DNA from: Anaerolineales bacterium
Lineage (GTDB): Bacteria > Chloroflexota > Anaerolineae > 4572-78 > J111
DNA: 10,614 nucleotides
Assembly: GCA_012032575.1 (NCBI GenBank)
Contig: JAAUSP010000234.1
Coordinates: 1-10,614, forward strand
Direction of reading: 5' to 3'
In this document: one piece after another, positions 1-5,925 of the stretch
Position numbering within the stretch: the first letter of the stretch is position 1
How the letters are laid out: every line of letters starts with the position of its first letter
Notes under the pieces: generated by a model
The model's input: the letters and a program-made list of their open reading frames with translations, nothing else
Databases searched by the model: none
Told to the model about the DNA's origin: nothing
Made by a program: the position numbers and the translations under genes

Positions 1-1148
1 TGGGCCTCGATGCGGCCGGTCATGTCAACGGGGCAGCCGGAGGGAACGTGGCAGTAAGCCCAGGCCGTGTGCTGGCCGGCGGGGGCGCGGGTAGCGTCGA
101 ATAAACTCTGTTGGACAACCAGCACAAACGGTTTTTCCGCCAGGGAGCCATGCCACATGGCCCGCTCGCTGGCGGCGACTTCGGGCAGCGGGCCGCCGAC
201 GTGGACGGTTCCGGCACGCAGGCACTCGGCCGCTCGCCAGGGAATGGGGCCATCGAGGGCAAAATCCACTTTGAAAACGCCGGGGCCGTACCGGTATTTT
301 TCCAGTTGGCGGCGGTAGCCGGCGGGTAGACGATCCCCGGCCAGGCGCAGAAATTGGCGCGGTCCCACGTCGAACAGGACCGCACGGGCGGGCGGCAGCG
401 CGTCCAGCGACTCGACCGGGCTGTTGAGGCTTATCTCTCCCCCCAACGATTGAAAATAAGCCGCCAGAGCGTCGGCCAGGCGCTGCGAACCCCCTTTGGG
501 CAGTGGCCAGCCGAGGGCGTGGCCCAGAATCCCCAGCACCAACCCAAACGAGGCAGTCGGCGGTTTTTCCAGGGGCATAATCGAGTGGGCGGCCAGCCCG
601 GCAAAAAGAGCGCGGGCGCGTTCGCCCTGAAAGCGGCTTTCGGCCAGGCCGCGAGCGGAGCGGAGGGCGCTCAAGCCAAAGCGGGCCAGAGCCGGCGGAT
701 GGCGCGGCGGGAAAGGGAAGGGGCCAAGCAGGTCTTCGACCAGTTTACCCCAATCGGCTACGAGCGGAGTCATCAGCCGGCAGTACGCCTCCGCATCCGG
801 GCCGAGGGTTTGGCTGGTAGCCTCAATGGACCGTTCCTGCACCACAGCCGTGCCATCGTCGAGGGGGTGGGCCAGCGGCGCGGGGGGATAAATCCACTCC
901 AGGCCGTAATCGGCCAGGGGCAGGCGGCGAAAAAAAGGCGAGCCAACCCCCAGCGGGTGGATCGCCGAACAAATATCGTGGACAAAGTCGGGCAGGGTCA
1001 GTTCCGCCGAACGCATCCCGCCGCCGACGGTTGCTTTGGCCTCAAGCAGCAGGGTCGAACAGCCAGCCTGGGCCAGGGTAATCGCTGCGGCCAGGCCGTT
1101 TGGACCGGACCCAATCACAATCGCATCGTAAGCGTGGGTTTGAGCCAT
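1..1148 (-). CDS. NAD(P)/FAD-dependent oxidoreductase, phytoene dehydrogenase-like (COG1233/PYROXD2 type), 3' end missing
   Basis: The minus-strand frame starts at ATG 1148-1146 and stays open to the left window edge (382 codons visible), so the C-terminus is outside. The N-terminus reads MAQTHAYDAIVIGSGPNGLA, a Rossmann FAD-binding fold with GxGxxG at residues 13-18, followed by a conserved acidic strand end (LLLEAK) and the GGGMRS motif typical of the phytoene-desaturase/amine-oxidase superfamily. FVHDICSAIHPLG follows. Near the edge AYCHVPSGCPVDMTGRIEA matches the conserved late region of COG1233 proteins, so by comparison with typical lengths of about 480-530 residues roughly 100-150 are missing. 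The start is supported by GAGG at 1155-1152. Only 11 bases separate it from the stop of the upstream disulfide oxidoreductase, so the two are probably co-transcribed. Members catalyse flavin-dependent desaturation or dehydrogenation. The substrate cannot be told, and a carotenoid role is not shown because no other crt gene is present. Confidence 0.85.
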   Translation of the reverse strand, partial: MAQTHAYDAIVIGSGPNGLAAAITLAQAGCSTLLLEAKATVGGGMRSAELTLPDFVHDICSAIHPLGVGSPFFRRLPLADYGLEWIYPPAPLAHPLDDGTAVVQERSIEATSQTLGPDAEAYCRLMTPLVADWGKLVEDLLGPFPFPPRHPPALARFGLSALRSARGLAESRFQGERARALFAGLAAHSIMPLEKPPTASFGLVLGILGHALGWPLPKGGSQRLADALAAYFQSLGGEISLNSPVESLDALPPARAVLFDVGPRQFLRLAGDRLPAGYRRQLEKYRYGPGVFKVDFALDGPIPWRAAECLRAGTVHVGGPLPEVAASERAMWHGSLAEKPFVLVVQQSLFDATRAPAGQHTAWAYCHVPSGCPVDMTGRIEA

Positions 1149-1159
1149 TTTCCTCAGCT

Positions 1160-2628
1160 TCAGGCCGCCGACAGTTCCCACTCGACGGCGCGGGGACTGA
1201 GCGGTTTGAGTGTGCGCCACTGGGGGGCCAGGGTTGCACCGTCCAATTCACGCACCACCTGCCGGGCAGCCAGGCCGACAATCGCGGTGAAGGTGGGATA
1301 GCCAACTCCAAATCGGCTAATTGTTCGACCCGTGTCCCGGCGGCCATACCTGCGGCCACAATCTGGACAATCTCCACCGCCTGTTCACCCACCACGTGCG
1401 CCCCCAAAACCTGGCGCGACCGGCGCGAGACAACCAACTTGCAAAAGCCGGCGGGATTATCGTCAATCACCGCTCGATCCAGGTCGGCATAGGGCACAAC
1501 TGCGGCCACGCAGTCGCTTTCGCTGGCCCGCGCCCGGCTCTCTGTCAGGCCGACGCTGCCATATTCTGGGTCGGTGAAGCCGCCGTGCGGCACAATCTGG
1601 TGGATACAGGCCCGCTTCAGGCCCAACACCGCATTTTCGGCAGCGATACGAGCCTCGTAGCTGCCGCTCTGGACCAGCATCATCCGCCCGGTCAGGTCAC
1701 CCGCAGCAAAGATGTGCGGAACCGAGGTTTGCAGGGTGTCATCCACGGCAACATAACCGCGCTCACTGTTGACCCCGGCGGCGGCCAGATTGAGGGTGTC
1801 ACCATTGCTCGGCCAGCCGACGGCCATCACTACCGCTTCAATCGTGAGGCTGTGAGGCTGGTCGTTACGACTGTAATCAAACTGAAGCTGTCCGGCTTGT
1901 GGCTCGATGCTGGTGATACCGCTGATGCCGGTGATGACCTCAAGGCCGCGTTGTTGAAAAGCATGGGCGATGGTCTGCGAGACCAACTCATCCTCTACCG
2001 CCAGGATGCGCGGGGCCAATTCCAGCAGGTGAACCCGCGCGCCAAACGCGGCGAAAATAGAGGCCAACTGGCAGCCGGTGGCCGCCGCGCCAATAATGGC
2101 CACCGAGGCCGGCAGTTTTTTGAGCGACCAGACATCGCTGTGGGTCAGGGCGTGTTCGCTGCCGGGAAAATCCAGCCGCCGGGGGCGTCCGCCGGCGCAG
2201 AGAATAAACTTTTCGGCGGACAGTTGGGTTCCATCGGCCAGGGCGAGGGTGTGCGGGTCAACAAAGTGAGCCGGGCCGGCGTTGCCAAACACAAGCACTC
2301 CGGCCTGCGCCAGATGGTCGAGCAGTTGTTTCTTTTCGTGAAGTTGGTAGACCACCTGTTGGGTGCGAGCCATCAGCCGGGCAAAATCTACCTGGGGCCG
2401 CTCGCAGACCAGGCCGTAATCGGTAAACTGCTCGGCATCGCGGACGAGCCGGGCGGCTTTGGCCAGAACACGGGTGGGGACGCAGCCATCGTTGGTACAC
2501 GTCCCGCCCAGATTGGCCCGCTCGACCAGGGCGACGCTGGCCCCCAACTCGCGGGCGTGCAGCGCAGCCGTGACGCCCGCCGGCCCCCCGCCGATGACAA
2601 TTACTTTATATTGGTTTGGGTTATTCAT
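1160..2628 (-). CDS. Pyridine nucleotide-disulfide oxidoreductase, mercuric reductase/lipoamide dehydrogenase-like, with a frameshift
   Basis: Class I flavoprotein disulfide reductase, expected to move electrons from NAD(P)H via FAD to an active-site disulfide. It starts at ATG 2628-2626, preceded by AAAGGA. Residues 11-18 (VIGGGPAG) bind FAD. GGTCTNDGCVPT carries the redox pair C44/C49. IIGAAATG (178-185) is the NAD(P)-binding loop, and FAAGDLTG (307-314) is the second FAD motif. The frame breaks after about residue 443 (near 1300). Adding one base restores the dimerisation domain GYPTFTAIVGLAARQVV and a natural stop at 1162-1160, giving about 489 residues, a normal family length. Without correction the reading runs on into the next gene to 1042 with nonsense sequence. 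The HPTxxE catalytic dyad of lipoamide dehydrogenase is replaced by YPTFTA, and the C-terminal Cys pair of mercuric reductase is absent, so neither activity should be assumed. Substrate unknown. Confidence 0.88.
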
Positions 2629-2689
2629 AATCCTTTGCCTTTTCCCGTTGCAAAGATTGATTTAATCTCTAATCTCCAATCTCCACATT

Positions 2690-3528
2690 TTATACCTCAC
2701 CGCCCGAAAATCGTTGGGGCTTTTCGAGCAGGTAGTAGTTACGTCGTCTCCCTGCCCGGTTATCGAGACAAAATCGGTGGCCTGGTAGCCCTGCCCAAAG
2801 TAAGCTTCAAACGCGGCGCGGACTTGCAAGCGCCAATCGAGGGCCAGGTTTATGTCGGCGGCTTTGAGGGGCTGGATGTCGGCGGGGGTTTCGAGCTGCA
2901 AAGGGGTGGTAGCAAGGGTTAAGTTGGCCCGGACCACGCGCCGCTCGGGGCCGGTTCCGGCGACTTCAAAAATGGGCTGAGCCGAGTCAAAGGCTGCCGC
3001 TGTTTCAGCCTCACGGCGCGGCTGATTGACCCACCATTCGACCAACAGCCGGTCGGTGGGCAGGCCGGCGTTCAAAGCACCGAAATTGACCCCGTAGACA
3101 TCGTGCCAATAGGTCCGGCTGATGGCCCCCAGCTTGTGCAGGTTGAGATGGGCGTTTGGCCCTTCCAGCGGGTCATAGGTCCAGGTGATGAGCGGCAGCC
3201 CCTGGGCGATGACTCGCTCGCGTTGCGTAAGCTTGAGCGCCTCGGCCACCCCCTGCCCGCGCCATGCTTTCAGCACGCCCATGGTCTGGGAGCACAGTTT
3301 GAGCGGTCCGCCCGGCTCTCGTCCCAAAAACCCAAACAGAAAGCCGATCATCTGGCCGGTTATGTCGTCAAACGCGCCCAGGACCATGCCCCCATTTTTG
3401 GCCGCCGAAACCAGCAGCGGCGGATAAAGGCCCCCATCCGGTTCGGCCAGGCCCCAAATCTGGCGCTGGAGTTGGTGTACCCGTAGCATTTCCTCATAGC
3501 TTTGCAGGTCACGAATGGTAAATGCCAT
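2690..3528 (-). CDS. GNAT-family acyltransferase of the COG3375 type, with a frameshift near the 3' end
   Basis: Predicted acyl-CoA-dependent N-acyltransferase. The acetyl-CoA pyrophosphate loop is AWRGQGVAEALKL (88-100; R90-G-Q-G-V-A95). Strong COG3375-like segments follow: ITWTYDPLEGPNAHLNLHKL (114-133) and GLPTDRLLVEWWV (155-167). The start at ATG 3528-3526 has a purine-rich GGGCGAGG just upstream. The uninterrupted frame continues to a stop at 2662 (288 residues), but its last 30 residues look unlike the family. Shifting frame near 2758 (one missing C in the ACCGGG stretch) gives GRRRNYYLLEKPQ and a stop at 2692-2690, about 279 residues. I prefer this end. It is the first gene of the leftward operon, 61 bases before the disulfide oxidoreductase. 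The acyl donor and acceptor are unknown. Confidence 0.85.
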
Positions 3529-3555
3529 GCCTCGCCCTCACAATTTAATGCAGGT

Positions 3556-3561
3556 ATTATA
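3556..3561 (-). promoter_or_regulatory. Probable -10 box of the leftward operon
   Basis: Read on the minus strand this is a perfect TATAAT, 28 bases upstream of the GNAT start codon, which would give a leader of roughly 20 bases. The -35 position at 17-bp spacing (about 3584-3579) reads ACCCCA, a poor match, so the promoter may depend on an activator or the match may be partly fortuitous. Confidence 0.5.
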
Positions 3562-3625
3562 CTCACTCTGGCAAGTTTTGGGGTAAAAGAAGTAGTGGGG
3601 ATAAGATAAGCCGATTAACTTCACA

Positions 3626-3660
3626 AATAGAGGCGGCCTGCGGGTCGTCTCTATTATTTT
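3626..3660 (+). terminator. 13-bp hairpin with UNCG-type tetraloop and T-rich tail; terminator-like
   Basis: On the plus strand AATAGAGGCGGCC (3626-3638) pairs with GGTCGTCTCTATT (3643-3655) across the loop TGCG (3639-3642), followed by ATTTT. Two of the pairs are G-U (3633/3648 and 3636/3645), which would be A-C mismatches in a minus-strand transcript, so the structure favours a plus-strand RNA. The closing C(UGCG)G belongs to the very stable UNCG tetraloop class. It lies upstream of the predicted rightward promoter, so it is not in that gene's leader. It could stop plus-strand transcription entering from the left, or end a small RNA. Confidence 0.6.
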
Positions 3661-3686
3661 GGAATGAATTTGAAATTTTTGATAAC

Positions 3687-3715
3687 TTGACAGGGGTTTA
3701 GTTGTGTTGTAAGCT
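3687..3715 (+). promoter_or_regulatory. Sigma70-like promoter for the rightward gene cluster
   Basis: A perfect TTGACA (3687-3692) is followed after 17 bases by TAAGCT (3710-3715), a 3/6 match to TATAAT. TACTAT at 3715-3720 is a closer match, but its 22-base spacing is too long. Transcription would begin near 3722, leaving a leader of about 58 bases before the ATPase start. Confidence 0.5.
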
Positions 3716-3780
3716 ACTATTAAGCCGCCTGCCGCCCTCATTCTCTACTCACCGTTTAGCAGTCCATCAATGGAGTTTAC

Positions 3781-4797
3781 ATGCCCACTAGCCCTACCTC
3801 CCGCTACGGAGCAAATTTTCGCCGCGATGAAATCGAATTAATTATCCGCTTCGCCCAACGAGGCGATTCGCTGGCCTTTGTGGGATTGGCCGGCATTGGT
3901 CAGTCCAACCTGGTTAATTTTTTGCGCCAAATCAATCAGCAATCTGCGCAGGTAGGGCAGGATGTTTCCCGGCTGCATTTTCCGGTGGTTGACGCCACCT
4001 ATTGGGAAGGTACGCCGCTCAGCTTGTGGAAAATCTTGCTCGACGCCCTCAACCAGGTCAGCGCGCAGCTTTCGCCGCCGCCGGAGCCGCAGAAAGTTAT
4101 CCCTATTTCCGAAGAGGAACGGGTGTTGAACCTGATCCGCTCGCGGCTGCACTGGCTGTGCATCGAACTGGAGCAGCGGGTGATGATTGTGCTGGACGAT
4201 TTCGACGAGGTTATTCAGGCCGGTCCTCTGGCCATGCTGGAACGGCTGAACGGTTTCCGCAGCGAAGGCAATCGCGACGCTTTGAGTTACCTGATTTTGA
4301 CCAAGCGCCTGCCCCACGTGTTGGGCCAGAGTTACAACCTGGCCGACGCCTCCAAATTTTATGATCTGTTCCGGCATCATGTCTACGCTTTGGAGCCTTA
4401 CGGAGCGGAAGACGCGCATCATATGCTGAAGCGTCTGAACGAGGCGGCCGGCAGTCCGCTGCGGGAAAAAGATTTGGCCGAGATTCGTCAATTGGCCGGG
4501 GGACACCCGCTGCTGCTGAAAAGTGTGTTTGAACTGTGGGCCGCCGAAGGAATGACCGGCATCAACCCGCTGACCTATTTGGCCGAGCAGCCGGATGTGC
4601 AGCAGGAGTGCCGCCGCATTTTGCAGGGACTGCACCCTGAGGAGCAAGCCGTTTTAACCCGGGCGGCCAGGGACGCGCTCACCGATACCGATCAGGCGGT
4701 GGTCAAGCACCTGGTTCGGCGGGGGGTGCTGAGCGCCGATACAAACAAATTGTTTAGCCCATTGCTGGATGAATTTTTAACCAATTATGAAGGGTAA
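3781..4797 (+). CDS. STAND/AAA-like P-loop NTPase with altered Walker A
   Basis: A 338-residue protein starting at ATG 3781 with GGAG seven bases upstream. The N-terminal segment RYGANFRRDEIELI precedes FVGLAGIGQSNLV (33-45), a P-loop in which the invariant lysine is glutamine (Q41, codon CAG at 3901-3903). The Walker B is VMIVLDDFDEV (134-144), a sensor-1-like strand is LILTKR (171-176), and LAGGHPLLLK (239-248) resembles the GxPLxL motif of STAND/NB-ARC ATPases. The last 60 residues (EEQAVLTRAARDALTDTDQA onward) look like a winged-helix unit. There is no signal peptide or membrane segment, so it is probably cytoplasmic. It is the first gene of the rightward cluster, 12 bases before the band-7 gene. 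STAND proteins act as nucleotide switches in signalling or defence. The Q substitution would be expected to weaken or abolish hydrolysis if real. Effector function unknown. Confidence 0.8.
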   Translation: MPTSPTSRYGANFRRDEIELIIRFAQRGDSLAFVGLAGIGQSNLVNFLRQINQQSAQVGQDVSRLHFPVVDATYWEGTPLSLWKILLDALNQVSAQLSPPPEPQKVIPISEEERVLNLIRSRLHWLCIELEQRVMIVLDDFDEVIQAGPLAMLERLNGFRSEGNRDALSYLILTKRLPHVLGQSYNLADASKFYDLFRHHVYALEPYGAEDAHHMLKRLNEAAGSPLREKDLAEIRQLAGGHPLLLKSVFELWAAEGMTGINPLTYLAEQPDVQQECRRILQGLHPEEQAVLTRAARDALTDTDQAVVKHLVRRGVLSADTNKLFSPLLDEFLTNYEG

Positions 4798-4808
4798 AAG
4801 GGTGTAAT

Positions 4809-4828
4809 TGTGGATAACCTGTGGATAA
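4809..4828 (-). promoter_or_regulatory. Two tandem perfect DnaA-box 9-mers over the band-7 start codon
   Basis: TGTGGATAA occurs at 4809-4817 and again at 4820-4828, and each is the exact complement of the consensus DnaA box TTATCCACA. They are in the same orientation, 11 bases apart, and cover the GTG start and first codons of the band-7 gene. They could be a DnaA regulatory site or chance from the codons for D-N-L-W-I-I. Confidence 0.4.
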
Positions 4829-5849
4829 TCGTCATAGTTATTCTCGTTATTATCCTGCTGGTGATCATATACCGGCTGTTTATCTCTTCACTGCGGATTG
4901 TGCCTGAGGAGCGGCGGCTGGTGGTTTATCGGCTGGGTCGTTTTAATCGGGTGGCCGGGCCGGGTATGGTTTTTGTGCTGCCCGTACTGGATCAGGTGGT
5001 CCGCATGCTGGAAGTGCGCGACCATCCCCTGGAAGTGACCGTGCCGGGCATCTTTGCTTACGGTGTGCCCAACGATTTGACGCTTGACGTTTGGTGCAGC
5101 TTCGATCTGATCCGGGCGGCCGGGGGCAACAAGGCCAAACTGGCCCAACTGGTGCAGATCAACGAGGGTGAGCGCCGCAAGCAGGTTGAAGTCAAAATGC
5201 GCGAGGCGCTGGTGCATCAAGTGGCCGATCTGGAGAAGCACAAACCGCTGCCGCAGGGGTCAACCCCGCTCGATGGGGTGATTGCCCTGGCTCCGGGGTC
5301 GGAGCGCTACAACCTGCTGCTCACCGGGGTGAAGGCAGAACTGGAAAAAGCTTGCCCTCTGTGGGCGTCATTTTAAATACCACCCAGCCGATCACCCTGA
5401 CCGGGCGCGTCATCCCCGATGTAATTATTGAGGCGATCAAGCGTATGCAAGGCCGCCAGATTGACAGTAAATGGCTGACCAAATATGCCAACGATTTGCG
5501 CCAGCAGTTCCCCGAAATTTCCAACGCCGTGCTCGATCAAATGCTGGCCTCGATTGACGGGGTAGATGTGGGCAATGTCCAGCGGCTGCGTCTGGAGCAG
5601 GACGACGCCTCCGAAGCCCACGTGGAACTGGAAGTCCCCATGACCGAAGACGAAGCCCCGACGGTGGTAGCCAAGCCAAAGGTGAGATTGGGCCACAGCG
5701 AAACTGAATCTCGTTCCACCACCGCCAGCCGCGAAACTCGCCCCAAGCCCGCCCCCGTTGCTGCTCACAGCGGCCTGTCCCAGAGTGATTGGTCGGTGCT
5801 CAAGCAGGTGCCTCGATCTTCTGATAGAGAGCAGCGCAAGAGCGCTTGA
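4810..5849 (+). CDS. Membrane-anchored SPFH/band-7 domain protein, with a frameshift
   Basis: Starts at GTG 4810 with AGGG in the short gap after the ATPase stop; no other usual start codon lies between the ATPase stop and 4810 in this frame. Residues 4-24 (LWIIVIVILVIILLVIIYRLF) form one N-terminal membrane helix. The SPFH core follows: IVPEERRLVVYRLGRF, AGPGMVFVLPVLDQVVRML, LTLDVWCSFDLIRA. The first frame stops at 5376, but homologous-looking sequence continues in another frame from about 5350 (LPSVGVILNTTQPITLTGRV) to a stop at 5849. Adding one A to the A5 run at 5345-5349 joins them as AELEKSLPSVGVIL, about 346 residues. The C-terminal 80 residues are rich in charged residues, Pro and Ser/Thr and are probably disordered. 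SPFH proteins oligomerise on membranes as scaffolds. Here it could tether the neighbouring ATPase or GAF proteins, which is an inference from gene order. Confidence 0.78.
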
Positions 5850-5925
5850 GAGGTGAGCAGACCCTAAGAATCTTTGACCCTTTTTTGCTTTTCTGTTTTG
5901 GCCGATAGTGGAGGAAACTTCGCCT
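5850..5925 (+). other. Spacer before the GAF gene, with a T-rich tract
   Basis: These 76 bases separate the band-7 stop from the chosen GAF start. A TTGACC (5874-5879) followed by a T-rich stretch is weakly -35-like, but no acceptable -10 sits at the right distance, and I see no stable hairpin before the T run. The GAF gene may therefore be read through from upstream. Confidence 0.4.
5910..5914 (+). promoter_or_regulatory. Shine-Dalgarno that decides the GAF protein start
   Basis: GGAGG at 5910-5914 lies 11 bases before ATG 5926. The in-frame GTG at 5908 overlaps this site and has no purine-rich motif of its own upstream, so ATG 5926 is the likely start, removing six residues from the longest possible frame. 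Confidence 0.6.

Larger units (their letters stand above)
3529..3780. other. Divergent intergenic region between leftward and rightward operons
   Basis: These 252 bases separate the two divergently transcribed gene sets. No convincing protein-coding frame was seen. The stretch is visibly more A+T-rich than the flanking genes. It contains a minus-strand TATAAT (3556-3561), a long hairpin (3626-3655), and a plus-strand TTGACA promoter (3687-3715). Regulators binding here could co-regulate both sides, but no operator can be named. Confidence 0.8.

Noticed and set aside
354..1301. Long plus-strand open frame (315 codons) opposite the phytoene-dehydrogenase-like gene
   Set aside because: Its product is rich in Arg, Gly and Gln with no recognisable fold, while the opposite strand encodes clear FAD-binding motifs. 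It is an antisense shadow in GC-rich DNA.
1160..2628. Mercuric reductase (merA)
   Set aside because: The fold and redox pair fit, but the C-terminal cysteine pair and any mer neighbours are missing, so only the superfamily is called.
1321..2922. Long plus-strand open frame (533 codons) opposite the disulfide oxidoreductase and GNAT genes
   Set aside because: It crosses two real minus-strand genes and their spacer, has no domain I recognise, and mirrors the third-codon-position GC bias of the opposite strand.
3838..4647. Minus-strand open frame (269 codons) inside the STAND-like ATPase gene
   Set aside because: Antisense composition (Gln- and His-rich) without motifs. The plus strand encodes Walker B and GxPLxL motifs in order.
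5352..5849. Independent small gene starting at TTG 5352
   Set aside because: It has no ribosome binding site, and its first residues continue the SPFH domain of the preceding frame. It is better read as the second half of that gene.
5821..5900. Rho-independent terminator before the GAF gene
   Set aside because: There is a T-rich run at 5880-5886, but no stable stem directly before it; the AGCGCT palindrome near 5840 is too short and too far away.
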